This document shows, piece by piece, positions 54,376 through 63,836 of a DNA stretch of 64,000 nt. The notes beneath the pieces are model-generated. The model did no database searches and was not told where the DNA came from. It saw only the letters and a program-made list of their open reading frames with translations. Source of the DNA: Streptomyces fumanus (GTDB lineage Bacteria > Actinomycetota > Actinomycetes > Streptomycetales > Streptomycetaceae); contig NZ_BNBI01000004.1 in the NCBI RefSeq assembly GCF_014655295.1, positions 372,001 to 436,000 of the forward strand, written 5' to 3'. The first letter of the stretch is position 1. Each line of letters starts with the position of its first letter. The position numbers were made by a program, and so were the translations under genes.

Positions 54376-55035
54376 ATGGCCATCCCCGCCATCGCCCCCT
54401 ACCCGATGCCCACCGCCTCCGACCTGCCGAAGAAGCAGGTGGACTGGGTGGCGGACCCGGCCCGCTGCGCACTGCTCCTGCACGACGTCCAGGCGTACTT
54501 CCTCGCGCCCTACGACCACGGCAGCGCCCTCTACACGGAGTTGCTGGCCAACCTCGTCGCCCTGCGGCGGCGCGCGGCCGAACTGGGCGTCCCGGTCGTC
54601 TACTCGGCGCAGCCCGGCGGCATGACCCCGCGGCAGCGCGGCCTGCTGCACGACTTCTGGGGACCGGGGATGTCCGCCGCCGCGTCCGACACGGCGATCG
54701 TCGAGGAGCTGCGGCCGGCCGAGGGCGACCTGGTCGTCACCAAGTGGCGCTACAGCGCCTTCGTCCGCTCGCCCCTGCGCGAGTTCCTCGCCGAGACCGG
54801 GCGCGACCAGCTCATCGTCGGCGGCGTCTACGCCCACGTCGGCTGCCTGATGACCTGCGTCGACGCCTACAGCTCCGACATCCGGCCGTTCCTCGCCGCC
54901 GACGCCGTCGCCGACTTCGGCGCCGAGGACCACCACCTCGCGCTCGACTACGCCGCCCGCTGCTGCGCGGCGGTCCACACCACCGCGCAGCTTCTCGACC
55001 AGCTCGCCGTCCCGTCCGCAGGGGAAACGCCATGA
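54376..55035 (+). CDS. phzD: PhzD-type isochorismatase
   Basis: 219 residues. LLLHDVQAYFLAPYD carries the catalytic Asp, LVVTKWRYSAFVRSPL the Lys, and GGVYAHVGCLMTCVDAYSSD is the PhzD/EntB signature. It removes the enolpyruvyl group of ADIC to give trans-2,3-dihydro-3-hydroxyanthranilate. No carrier-protein domain is fused, unlike EntB. GAGGAGA precedes ATG 54376, and the stop overlaps the next start (ATGA). Confidence 0.93.
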   Translation: MAIPAIAPYPMPTASDLPKKQVDWVADPARCALLLHDVQAYFLAPYDHGSALYTELLANLVALRRRAAELGVPVVYSAQPGGMTPRQRGLLHDFWGPGMSAAASDTAIVEELRPAEGDLVVTKWRYSAFVRSPLREFLAETGRDQLIVGGVYAHVGCLMTCVDAYSSDIRPFLAADAVADFGAEDHHLALDYAARCCAAVHTTAQLLDQLAVPSAGETP

Positions 55036-55571
55036 GTGCCACCGAGACCTTCCGCGTCGAGGCCGCCACCGCGGTCACGGCCGACCCCGCCACCGTGTTC
55101 GCCTACGTCAGCGACCTCTCCCGCAGCGCCGAGTGGAGCCCCGAGTGCCGGGGCGGCCGCTGGACCTCGGGCGAGCCGGCGGCCGTCGGCTCCGTCTTCA
55201 CCGCGGTCAACCACCGCGACCCCGACGTGGTCGCCTGGGCGCCCGTGGCGCGCGGGGAGTGGACCACCGAGTGCGAGGTGGTCGAGTCCAGCCCGCCGCG
55301 GGTGTTCCGCTGGGCCATGCGGGACAGCGGCGGCCGCGCGCAGGAGAGCGTATGGTCGTTCACGGTCGCGCCGGAGGCGGACGGAAGCAGGCTCACCCAT
55401 TCCTTCTGGATGGGCGAACTCACCGAAGGAATGCGGAAGATCACCGCCGGAATGAGCGAGGACGAGGTCCGCGCGTTCCTCGACGAGTGGGCGGAGAAAA
55501 TCCACGGCGACATGCGGCAGACCCTCGACCGCATCAAGACGCATCTGGAAATCCCCACGACGCATTCCTGA
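55032..55571 (+). CDS. SRPBCC-superfamily (polyketide cyclase/START-like) protein
   Basis: 179 residues with the START-like pattern TAVTADPATVFAYVSDLSRS, EWSPECRGG, VFRWAMRDSGG and LTHSFWMGE. Such proteins cradle hydrophobic or aromatic substrates as cyclases, aromatases or ligand carriers. It is coupled to PhzD. No catalytic residue can be named, so the role (cyclisation or dehydration of a late intermediate) is open. Confidence 0.8.
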   Translation: MSATETFRVEAATAVTADPATVFAYVSDLSRSAEWSPECRGGRWTSGEPAAVGSVFTAVNHRDPDVVAWAPVARGEWTTECEVVESSPPRVFRWAMRDSGGRAQESVWSFTVAPEADGSRLTHSFWMGELTEGMRKITAGMSEDEVRAFLDEWAEKIHGDMRQTLDRIKTHLEIPTTHS

Positions 55572-55643
55572 CGGCACCGGCGGCACGGCACGCCGAAAGG
55601 CGGCCGGCGCCGCGCGCGGACGCACGCGGAAGGTGACAGCACC

Positions 55644-57224
55644 GTGATCCTGCAACGCATCGGGAACAGAGGTCTGTTCCTGGGGTCTTTCTTCGACGGC
55701 GCCGCCGAGAAGAGCCCGTACCAGAGAATCACCCTCGACCACGAACTCGACGTCGCGCCGGAACTCGGCAGCGACCTCACCGCCTACGCCTGCGCGAACC
55801 TCGTCGCGGAGCTGGCCTGCGCGCTGCGCGACCTGCACGTGCGCCCCGGCGACAAGGTGGCGGTGTTCAAGCGGGACTGCTTCGACATCTTCCTGCTGAT
55901 GTGCGCCGTCGCCCGCATCGGCGCGGTCCCCGTCGCGCTCTCGCCCAGCCTCAAGGGCGAGGTCGTGGCGCAGTTGCTGGAACGCTGCGACCGTCCCCAC
56001 CTCATCACCGACGAGGAGACCTGGACGCGCGTGCTGCCCGCCGGCACGGCCAAGCGCTGCGCCCGCGTCTTCCTGGTGACCGGCCGGGCCGAGGGCACCA
56101 CCGAGCTGCGGCGCGACCCCGGTGCCCGCCCGCGCCCCTTCGCCCGGACCCGCACCGACCGCCCCCAACTGCTCACCCACACCTCCGGCACCACCGACGT
56201 GCCCAAGCTGGTCGTGCACACCGCCCGGTCGCTGCGCGCCCGGTACCGGCCGCAGGCGCTCGGCGCCCGGCTGCTGATACGGGGCCGCGAGACCCTCGCC
56301 GTACGGGTCTCCTTCGTCCACTCGCGGCTGATCACCGCGCTCGCCATCGCGCTGGAACGGGGCTTCCCCGTCGTCATCACCAAGGACGCCGACCCCGGGC
56401 GGATCGCCGACATCTTCGCCCGGGTCAAGCCCGGCATCCTGGAGGCCCACCCCAACACCTTCGTGGAGTGGGAACCGCTCGCCGACGACCCGCGCGGCCC
56501 GCTCTCCAACGTGGTGGCGCTCAGCTCCACCTTCGACGCCATCCACCCGCGCACGGTGCGGCGGATCCTCGGCGCCTCCCGGCGCCGGCGCCCCTTCCAC
56601 CTCCAGCTCTACGGGCAGAGCGAGATCGGCCCGACCGTGGGCCGGGCCACCTCCCGGCGGCGGGCGCTGTCCGTGGACGGGCGGTGCGTCGGCTGGCCGT
56701 TCCCCGGCATGACGGCGGTCCGGGTCGTCGACCGCGACGGCGTCCCCGCCGGCCCCGACAGCCCCGGCTACATCGAGGTGCGCTCCGACGGCCGCGCGCT
56801 CACCTACTTCGGCGAGGACGCGCGCTTCCGGGCCCAGCTCGACGACGGCTGGTGGCGGATGGGCGACGTCGGCTACCGCACCCGCTGGGGCTGTCTGCAC
56901 GTCTCCGACCGCGAGGTCGACGTCATACCCGGCTTCGGCAGCGCCCTGGAGGCGGAGGACCTGCTGATGTCCAGGCTCGACACGCTGCTGGAGGTCGTGG
57001 TCGTGCCCGGCGAGGAAGGGGCGCCCACCCCGGTCGTCGTCACCCGCGACGGCTCCCCGCTGGACACCGCCCGCTGGGAGCGGGCCGCCGCCTCCCTGCC
57101 GCCCATGCGCCCGCCGGTGCAACTGAGCCTGGCGGAGCTGCCGCGCACCGCCACCGCCAAGGTGCAGCGGATCGAACTGGCCCGGCAGCTCCGGGCCGCC
57201 GGCCCCGCCCGGCCGACCACGTAA
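55644..57224 (+). CDS. Adenylate-forming ligase (acyl-CoA synthetase type), first
   Basis: 526 residues, ANL superfamily. LLTHTSGTTDVPKLV is the P-loop, LQLYGQSEIGPTV the A5 region, and WWRMGDVGYRTRWGCLHVSD the A7 region with the hinge Asp. The C-terminal TATAKVQRIELARQL contains the A10 Lys. GTG 55644 follows GGAAGG. It probably activates an aromatic or acyl acid (3-hydroxyanthranilate is the obvious candidate) for transfer to CoA or the carrier protein. Confidence 0.87.
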   Translation: MILQRIGNRGLFLGSFFDGAAEKSPYQRITLDHELDVAPELGSDLTAYACANLVAELACALRDLHVRPGDKVAVFKRDCFDIFLLMCAVARIGAVPVALSPSLKGEVVAQLLERCDRPHLITDEETWTRVLPAGTAKRCARVFLVTGRAEGTTELRRDPGARPRPFARTRTDRPQLLTHTSGTTDVPKLVVHTARSLRARYRPQALGARLLIRGRETLAVRVSFVHSRLITALAIALERGFPVVITKDADPGRIADIFARVKPGILEAHPNTFVEWEPLADDPRGPLSNVVALSSTFDAIHPRTVRRILGASRRRRPFHLQLYGQSEIGPTVGRATSRRRALSVDGRCVGWPFPGMTAVRVVDRDGVPAGPDSPGYIEVRSDGRALTYFGEDARFRAQLDDGWWRMGDVGYRTRWGCLHVSDREVDVIPGFGSALEAEDLLMSRLDTLLEVVVVPGEEGAPTPVVVTRDGSPLDTARWERAAASLPPMRPPVQLSLAELPRTATAKVQRIELARQLRAAGPARPTT

Positions 57225-57237
57225 GGGGAAGGTCACC

Positions 57238-58917
57238 TTGTCGCAGCGTAAGACAGCCGACCACGAGCGCCTGTTCGGGTGGCTGGACGATCCCGTCGAC
57301 GCGCGCGGGATACGGTTCCGGCTGGACGACGGCTCCTGGCAGCGGCTCACCTACCGGGAGCTGGCCCGGCGCACCCTGGGGGCCGGCGCCGCCCTCGCCG
57401 ACGCCGGGGTGCGCCCCGGCGACGTGGTGCCGCTGGTGGTGCCCGGCGGAGAGGACTTCGTCACCCAGTTCTTCGGGCTGCTCGCCATCGGCGCCGTCCC
57501 CTCGGTGCTGCCGCTGCCGCTGGCGCTGCGGGCGGGGGAGGGCTACCAGGCTCAGTTGAAGGCCATCACCGCCCGCATCCACCCCCGCCACGTCGTCGCG
57601 GACCCGCGCTACCACGACGTCGTCGGCGAGAACGTGGCCCGGATCGGCGGCGGCACCGAGGTGCTGGCCCCGCAGTACGCCGACCGGCCCGAGGAGGCCC
57701 CGCGCGCCTGGGGCGACCTGGCGGTCCTCCAGTTCACCTCCGGCTCCCGCGGCTCACCGCGCGGACTGCGCATCTCCATCGCCAACATGGCCGCCAACCT
57801 GCGCATGATCCAGGGCTGGATCGACCCGGTCGGCCACGGTGCCGTCACCTGGCTGCCGCTCTACCACGACATGGGACTGGTCGGCGGCCTGCTGGGCGCG
57901 CTGACCCTCCAGGTCGAACACGCCCTGATGCGCCCGGAGCAGTTCGTCCGGGACACCCCGGGCTGGCTCACCGAGTACGGCCGCACCCCCTACACCAGCA
58001 TGTGCATGCCCAACTTCGGGTTCGAGCGGGTCCTGGCCACCGTCCGGCCCGAGCACCTGGAGGGGCTGGACTTCTCCGCGCTGACCGGCGTCATCAGCGG
58101 CGCCGAGCGGATCGACCCCGCGGTGATCGCCCGGTTCGCCGCCCTGCTCGCCCCGCACGGCTTCCGGGCGCGGGCCCTGATGCCCGCCTACGGGCTGGCC
58201 GAGGGCACCCTGGCCGTCACCGGCGTCCCCAAGGCGCGGGCGCCCCGGCTGGCCCGGGTGCGCGGACTGGAGCGGCGCCTGGGCGAGAAGCTGGACGTCG
58301 CCGAGGTCGTCGAGCTCACCACCGAACCGGTCGACGAACCCTGGAACTGGCAGGTGAGCTGCGGCCCGCCGCTGGGCGACACCCGCGTGGAGATCCTCGA
58401 CGAGGACGGCGTGGCACAGCCGGAGGGCGTCCTCGGCGAGATCTTCGTGCAGGGACCCGCGGTCGCCGAGGGCTACGTCGACGCCGCGCCCGAGGACCGG
58501 GAGAAGCTCGACGACGGCAAGCTGCGCACCGGCGACGCCGGATTCCTGCTCGACGGCGAGCTGTACGTGGTGGGCCGGCTCGGCGACAGCGTCAAGATCA
58601 ACGGCCAGAGCGTCTTCGTCGAGGACATCGAACTGGAACTGGTCGCCTCCGGACTGGTCTCGCGCCGCTGGGCGACGGTCGTCGCCGGCGTGGTCCGGGG
58701 CGAGCCCAAGGTGCTGCTGGTCACCGAACGCCCCCTGGGGGAGCGGCAGGAGGAGGCGCTGTCCGTCATGGCCGCGTTCACCGGCGGCACCCGGCACGCC
58801 GAGGTGCTCTGCGTCAAGCGGGGCTCCATCCCGCTGACCTCCAGCCGCAAGCCCCGCCGCCGATCGCTGTGGCTCGCCTACCTGGCGGGTGAACTGAAGG
58901 AGCGTACGAACTCGTGA
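57238..58917 (+). CDS. Fatty acyl-AMP ligase-like adenylating enzyme, second
   Basis: 559 residues from TTG 57238, a rare start but preceded by GGGGAAGG at good spacing. LQFTSGSRGSPRGLRIS is the P-loop, TWLPLYHDMGLVGG and PAYGLAEGTLAVTG are typical of the FadD32/FAAL group, and LRTGDAGFLLDGELYVVGR is the hinge. FAALs load acyl chains directly on carrier proteins, and an ACP lies at the end of the operon. Its stop overlaps the dehydrogenase start (GTGA). Two ligases suggest two acids are activated. Confidence 0.88.
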   Translation: MSQRKTADHERLFGWLDDPVDARGIRFRLDDGSWQRLTYRELARRTLGAGAALADAGVRPGDVVPLVVPGGEDFVTQFFGLLAIGAVPSVLPLPLALRAGEGYQAQLKAITARIHPRHVVADPRYHDVVGENVARIGGGTEVLAPQYADRPEEAPRAWGDLAVLQFTSGSRGSPRGLRISIANMAANLRMIQGWIDPVGHGAVTWLPLYHDMGLVGGLLGALTLQVEHALMRPEQFVRDTPGWLTEYGRTPYTSMCMPNFGFERVLATVRPEHLEGLDFSALTGVISGAERIDPAVIARFAALLAPHGFRARALMPAYGLAEGTLAVTGVPKARAPRLARVRGLERRLGEKLDVAEVVELTTEPVDEPWNWQVSCGPPLGDTRVEILDEDGVAQPEGVLGEIFVQGPAVAEGYVDAAPEDREKLDDGKLRTGDAGFLLDGELYVVGRLGDSVKINGQSVFVEDIELELVASGLVSRRWATVVAGVVRGEPKVLLVTERPLGERQEEALSVMAAFTGGTRHAEVLCVKRGSIPLTSSRKPRRRSLWLAYLAGELKERTNS

Positions 58918-60140
58918 GTGTGGTGGCCGCACCGGCACAGATTTCCCGCCTGTTCACGGCCGGGCCGTTCGGCGAGCACGTGGACCGGGCCCGCGAACGC
59001 GTCGCGGCCCTGCTGCGGCGGACCTTCGACCCGGTCGCCGAACAGGCCGAGACCGAGGGCCGCTACCCCCGCGACGCCCTGCTCGGGCTGGGCGCCGCAG
59101 GGCTGTTCCGCGAGCGCTGGGCCGGGGCCGGGCCCGCCGAGCCCTACGGCGACCCCGGCCTCGGGGTGATCATCGCCGAGGAGAGCGGCCGGCTCGGGCA
59201 CGCCAGCCTGTCCGTCGGGCTCAGCCTGCACTGCGAGACGGTGCTCTCCGTGCTGACCCGCTTCGGCGACACCCCGCTGCTCGCCGAGTACCGCGAACAG
59301 GCGCTGGAGGGACGGCTGGTGGGCTGCCTCGGCGCCTCCGAACCGACCGGCGGATCCGACCTGAACGGCGTACGCACGGTGGCCCGCCGCACCCCCGACG
59401 GCTGGCACGTCACGGGCGAGAAGAAGTACCTCTCCCTCGGCCTGGTCTGCGACATCGCCCTGCTGCTGTGCCGCCTGGACGAGGGCTCCGGACCGGTCGC
59501 CGGCCGGCTCGGCCTGCTGGCCGTGCCCCGCTCCGGGCTCACCCCCCGCAAGCGGCTCAGCAAGGCCGGCACCGCCGGCCTGGACACCACCTGGATGGCC
59601 GTCGACGCCCACGTCCCGCCCGAGGCACTGGTCGGACGGCCCGGCAGCGGACTGATCGTGGCCACCTGGGGCCTCAACCACGAGCGGCTCTCGATCGCCG
59701 CCCAGGCCGTCGGCGGCGCCGCCCACGCCATCGGCCTGGCCACCGCCCACCTGCACCGCCGGGAGCAGTTCGGCAGGCCCCTGTTCGAACAGCAGGCGCT
59801 GCGGCTGCGGCTGGCCGAGCTGTCCTCCCGGCTGCTCGCCCTGCGCTACGCCGTCTACACCGCCGCCCAGGGGGTCGCGGTGCCCGGTGCGACCGGCACC
59901 CGCGAGATCGCGGCGCTGAAGACCACCGCCGCCCGGTTCGTCGAGGAGGTGACCAGCGAATGCATGCACCTGTTCGGCGGCCCCGGCTACCTCCCCGACG
60001 AGACCCCGATGTCCCGCCTGTGGCGCGACTCCCGGCTCGCCCGGATCGGCGGCGGCACCGACGAGATGATGTGGGAGCTGGTCGCCGGCGGACTGGTGCC
60101 CGACCACGCCGCCTACGACGAAGGTGTCGACCTCGGATGA
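58914..60140 (+). CDS. Acyl-CoA dehydrogenase-like flavoenzyme
   Basis: 408 residues with the acyl-CoA dehydrogenase fold: LGASEPTGGSDLNGVRTVAR, the HVTGEKKYLS flavin segment, HRREQFGRPLFEQQ and FGGPGYLPDETPMSRLWRDS. The catalytic base region near the C-terminus reads RIGGGTDEMMWELV. It would introduce an alpha,beta double bond in an acyl thioester bound to CoA or the ACP. Coupled on both sides by 4-base overlaps. Confidence 0.88.
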   Translation: MSVVAAPAQISRLFTAGPFGEHVDRARERVAALLRRTFDPVAEQAETEGRYPRDALLGLGAAGLFRERWAGAGPAEPYGDPGLGVIIAEESGRLGHASLSVGLSLHCETVLSVLTRFGDTPLLAEYREQALEGRLVGCLGASEPTGGSDLNGVRTVARRTPDGWHVTGEKKYLSLGLVCDIALLLCRLDEGSGPVAGRLGLLAVPRSGLTPRKRLSKAGTAGLDTTWMAVDAHVPPEALVGRPGSGLIVATWGLNHERLSIAAQAVGGAAHAIGLATAHLHRREQFGRPLFEQQALRLRLAELSSRLLALRYAVYTAAQGVAVPGATGTREIAALKTTAARFVEEVTSECMHLFGGPGYLPDETPMSRLWRDSRLARIGGGTDEMMWELVAGGLVPDHAAYDEGVDLG

Positions 60141-61255
60141 AGCTGCTGCTGACCGGAGTCACCGGACAACTCGGGACCGCCGTCGCCGGCCTCGCCCCGC
60201 AGCGCGGCGTGCGCGTCGTGCCGCTGGTGCGCCCCGCCCGCCCCGGACAGGTGCCCTTCGAGCGGGCCTTCCCCTCGCTGGCCGCCGACCGCGTCACCGG
60301 CGACGTCCGCCGACCGCTGTGGGGCCTGGAGGACGCCGTTCTGGACGAGCTGGCGGACAGCGTCGACGCTGTCGTCAACCTCGCCGGGGACACCAACTGG
60401 GCGGGCAGCGGACGCGACCTGTACGCGGTCAACGTGCTGGGCGCCCGCAACGGCCACGACCTCACCCGCGAGCTGCAACGCCGCTCCGGCCGCCGGATCG
60501 TCTACGCCTACGCGTCCTCGATCTTCGTCGCGGGCGGCACCCTCGGCCGGATCGCCGAGGCCCCGCTCGCCCCCGACCGCCACCGCACCGCCTACGAGCA
60601 CAGCAAGTGGCTGGCCGAACGGGAGCTGGAGCGGCGCCACACCCCCGGCGAACCCGACGTCCTCATCGCCCGGATCGCCGCCCTGCTCGGCGACTCGGCG
60701 ACCGGCGCCACCCGCCGCCGCAACTCCCTGTACCTGCTCGCCGAACGCTGGGACGAGCTGCCCGGCCGGGTGCTGCCCGCCATGCGCGGCGCCAAGGTCG
60801 ACGTCCTGCCCCGTGACGTGGCGGCCGGCACCCTGCTGGACGCGGTGGCCGGGCTGCACCGCGGCGGGCCGCGCCCCGAGCCCGTCTTCGCCCATGTGTC
60901 GGCCGGTGAGCGGGCCCCCGGCATCCGCGGTCTGCTGGAGGTGGCCCGCGCCCTGTCGCCGGTCACCTTCGGCAAGTGGCTGCGGGTCGTGCCCGCCTCG
61001 GCCGAGCAGGTGCTGTGGCTCTCCGCCCACGCTGAACGGGTCCTGCCGCTCTCCCAGGCATGGCGCAACAGCCTCACCGGGCTGCGCTACATCGGGCTGG
61101 ACCGCGTCATGGAGCGCGGGCGGCTCGCGGAACTCGTCGATGGGCCGCTGCCCGAACCGTCCACCGAAAAGCTCGCCCGGCTGCTGTTCGACATCCCCGA
61201 ACCACCGCGGCCCCTGGCCCCCGCCGACAGCGGATTGTCGAGGTTCCTGGCATGA
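60137..61255 (+). CDS. Extended SDR, thioester-reductase-like
   Basis: 372 residues. LLTGVTGQLGTAVAGLAP is the NAD(P) loop, and AYEHSKWLAERELERR provides Tyr and Lys; YxxSKWxAE is the form found in thioester reductase domains and fatty acyl reductases. It may release or reduce an ACP-bound acyl chain as an aldehyde or alcohol, or act on a tethered intermediate. Family is clear; reaction is inferred. Confidence 0.78.
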   Translation: MKLLLTGVTGQLGTAVAGLAPQRGVRVVPLVRPARPGQVPFERAFPSLAADRVTGDVRRPLWGLEDAVLDELADSVDAVVNLAGDTNWAGSGRDLYAVNVLGARNGHDLTRELQRRSGRRIVYAYASSIFVAGGTLGRIAEAPLAPDRHRTAYEHSKWLAERELERRHTPGEPDVLIARIAALLGDSATGATRRRNSLYLLAERWDELPGRVLPAMRGAKVDVLPRDVAAGTLLDAVAGLHRGGPRPEPVFAHVSAGERAPGIRGLLEVARALSPVTFGKWLRVVPASAEQVLWLSAHAERVLPLSQAWRNSLTGLRYIGLDRVMERGRLAELVDGPLPEPSTEKLARLLFDIPEPPRPLAPADSGLSRFLA

Positions 61256-62235
61256 ACGTGTTGATCCTGGGCGGCTCCGGATTCCTGGGCGCCGCCGTGG
61301 CGCAGGCGTGCGAACGCGCCGGCGCCGATGTCCGGGTGCTCTCCCGCTCCGGCCGTGCCCCCGCGGGCGAGGGACTGCGCGGCGACGTGCGGATGCCCCG
61401 CCTCGGCCTGTCCGCCGCCGACGCGGCCCGGGTCCGGCAGGAGACCACCCACGTGGTGCTTTGCTTCGGCTCGGTGTCCTGGACCTCCGGCCCCGGCGAG
61501 GTCCTGGAGACGCACAGCTCCGGCATGCGCTCCGCCCTGGCCTTCCTGCGCGAACTGCCCGCCCTGCGGCAGGCCGTGCACGTCTCCTCGCTGCTCGCCC
61601 TGGGCCGCGCCGAGGGCCGGGTCACCAACCGCGAGCTCTACACCGGCCAGCGCTTCCGCAACTGGTACGAGTACGGCAAGTACTGCGCCGAGCGCCTGGC
61701 CCGCGACGCCGACGACCTGCCGGTGGGCATCGTCCGCTTCGGCCCCGTGCTCGGGCCCGACCCGCGCGGCGGGCGCCCCGACACCCGGCACGGACTGCCG
61801 GTGGCCTTCCCGCACCTGCTGGCCGGCTACCCCGTGCACCTGGCCCGGCGCGGCGACTTCCCCTGCTGGGTCACCGACGTCTCCTCCGCCGCCGAGATCG
61901 TCCTGAAGGCGCTCGGCACGCCCATCGGCCGGGCCACCTGGAGCTGGTTCGACCCGGCGCTGCCCACCCTCGCCGACGTCTTCACCGAGGTCTGCCGGCC
62001 CTGGGGAGTCGTCCCGAAGATCGTGGAGGCCGGCCCGCTGGGCCGCTTCACCCGCCTGCTCGGCGAGCGCCTGGGCACCCCCCGGGAGCTGGTCGACTAC
62101 ACCGAGCCCTGGTTCGACCTGGACGTGGACGTGCTCAAGGAGATACCCGAACCCTGGCCGGTGCCCGACCCGGACTACCTCGCCGCCACCGGCCGGGCCC
62201 TGCGCGACGGCACCCGGAGGAGGGCTCTCGCATGA
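61252..62235 (+). CDS. Extended SDR, NAD-dependent epimerase/reductase family
   Basis: 327 residues. LILGGSGFLGAAVAQACE is the Rossmann loop, HVSSLLALG and WYEYGKYCAERLA carry Ser, Tyr and Lys. A second copy of a similar enzyme follows directly on the first, but the two are distant in sequence. It may be a reductase or dehydratase on the carrier-bound chain. ATGA overlaps join it to both neighbours. Confidence 0.78.
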   Translation: MNVLILGGSGFLGAAVAQACERAGADVRVLSRSGRAPAGEGLRGDVRMPRLGLSAADAARVRQETTHVVLCFGSVSWTSGPGEVLETHSSGMRSALAFLRELPALRQAVHVSSLLALGRAEGRVTNRELYTGQRFRNWYEYGKYCAERLARDADDLPVGIVRFGPVLGPDPRGGRPDTRHGLPVAFPHLLAGYPVHLARRGDFPCWVTDVSSAAEIVLKALGTPIGRATWSWFDPALPTLADVFTEVCRPWGVVPKIVEAGPLGRFTRLLGERLGTPRELVDYTEPWFDLDVDVLKEIPEPWPVPDPDYLAATGRALRDGTRRRALA

Positions 62236-63836
62236 CCCGGCCCGACCAGCCCCGGCCGACCGCGCCGGCCCCGTTCGTACCGGTCCAGCCGACCGCCTCC
62301 CAGCACCCGCCGGCGCCGCCGGCCGCGCCCGACCCGCGGCCCCCGTCGGTGGACACCGATCCCCACCCGTACTTCCGCGTCTACTCCGCGGGCAACTTCG
62401 GCGAGGTCGCCCCGCAGCGCCTGTCGCCGATGTCCTGGTCCCTGGTGGGCGACCCGATGGAGCGCGGCACCCGCGCCCTGGCCCGCCGGCTGTGGGGCCG
62501 GCCCGCCTGGGCCGAGGGCGGCCACTACGTCTTCGTCGGCTACTTCGGCTGCCGCCCGTACCACAACCTGGCCGCCTACTGCCATCTGTCGGCCTCCATC
62601 CCGGGGCTCAGCCCCAGCGACGTCACCGACGCCTACTTCGAGGGCATCGACTCCCCCGAGGAGGTCACCGCGCTGCGCTCCGGCCGGGCCCGCCAGTGGG
62701 CGGGCAGCGCCAAGCTGCTGGGCGAACTGCGCGACGTCGGGCCCCGGCTGCGCTCCCTGGAGGAGCGGGTCGCCGAGCTGGAGTGGGGGCTGCAGGCCGC
62801 GACCACCACCGACAGCCCGATCGCCCTGGCCGGCGTGCTCCGGGACGCCCTGCCGGTGCTGGAGGACGCCTGGGCGGCGCACATCCTGACCACCTCCGGA
62901 CTGGTCCCGGTGCGCGCCCTGCAACGCCGGGTCTACGGGCGGCTGCTGCGGCACGGCGAGGAGATCGCCCACTGGCTGACCCGCCCCCGCGAACTGGTCT
63001 GGGACCGCCTGCACACCGCCGCCGCCACCCTGGACCCCTACGGCCCCGGCGACTTCCTCGCCTCCTCCTTCTACGAGGTCGCCGACGGGCAGGCGCCCTG
63101 GCAGGACTACGCCGTCCGGCACAAGCAGGTGGCGTCCGGCAGCGGCGAGGCCGGCATGGCCGCCGTCGACCCGGCCGAGGCGCTGGCCGGCATGGTCTCG
63201 CCGTGGCGCAGCCGCACCGTGCGGGCGCTGGCCACCGCCGTCGGCGAGATGATGGCCGGGCGCGAGCACTCCAAGTCGCTGGCCATGCGCACCCTGCACG
63301 TCTACCGCCGGCTGCTCCCGGCGCTGGCGACCTCGCTCGGCGGCGACGCCGACCTGTGGCCGTACCTGACCATCCGGGAGTTCACCGACCTGGCCACCCG
63401 GCCCGGCCTGGTCGAACGGGCCCGCCCGCGGGTCGAGGCATGCCGCGCGGCGCTCGCCACGCCGATGCCCGAACACCTCGACCTCAGCGGCGACGACGGC
63501 GTCATCCGGCCCTGGCTCAGCCGCACCCCCCAGGGGCAGCGCGGCGTCGCGCCGGGCATCGGCGTGGGCACCGTGATGACCCCGGAGAGCGAACCGCCGG
63601 ACGAGCCGGTCATCATCATCTGCTCCTCGGCGGACGCGGACATCGCCCCGCTGCTGCCCTTCGCCGAGGGCGTGCTCAGCGAGCGCGGCAGCGACCTGTC
63701 GCACATCGCCATCCTGTCCCGCGAGTACGGCATCCCGTGCGTCGTGGGCTACCCCGGCGCGGCCTCGCTGCCGGCCGGCACCACCGTGTCCATCAACGGC
63801 AGTACCGGAGAGGTGACCATCCTTGACGCTCCCTGA
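62232..63836 (+). CDS. PEP-synthase/rifampin-phosphotransferase-like protein lacking the ATP-grasp domain
   Basis: 534 residues with a Pro-rich N-terminal tail of about 45. The middle, ending in FLASSFYEVADGQAPWQ, resembles the substrate region of rifampin phosphotransferase and PEP synthase; VGYFGCRPYHNLAAY is the RPYxN motif. The C-terminal swivel domain has the phospho-histidine loop GSDLSHIAILSREYGIPCVV. The N-terminal nucleotide-binding domain normally in front is missing. Phenylphosphate synthase is a precedent for a split enzyme with a separate ATP-binding subunit. A partner gene beyond the right edge is therefore likely, or the protein has another role. Confidence 0.8.
   Translation: MTRPDQPRPTAPAPFVPVQPTASQHPPAPPAAPDPRPPSVDTDPHPYFRVYSAGNFGEVAPQRLSPMSWSLVGDPMERGTRALARRLWGRPAWAEGGHYVFVGYFGCRPYHNLAAYCHLSASIPGLSPSDVTDAYFEGIDSPEEVTALRSGRARQWAGSAKLLGELRDVGPRLRSLEERVAELEWGLQAATTTDSPIALAGVLRDALPVLEDAWAAHILTTSGLVPVRALQRRVYGRLLRHGEEIAHWLTRPRELVWDRLHTAAATLDPYGPGDFLASSFYEVADGQAPWQDYAVRHKQVASGSGEAGMAAVDPAEALAGMVSPWRSRTVRALATAVGEMMAGREHSKSLAMRTLHVYRRLLPALATSLGGDADLWPYLTIREFTDLATRPGLVERARPRVEACRAALATPMPEHLDLSGDDGVIRPWLSRTPQGQRGVAPGIGVGTVMTPESEPPDEPVIIICSSADADIAPLLPFAEGVLSERGSDLSHIAILSREYGIPCVVGYPGAASLPAGTTVSINGSTGEVTILDAP

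Noticed and set aside
50319..55035. Phenazine biosynthesis cluster
   Set aside because: PhzC-, PhzD- and PhzE-type genes are present, but PhzF, PhzB and PhzG are absent, and a DhbA-type dehydrogenase points to 3-hydroxyanthranilate instead.
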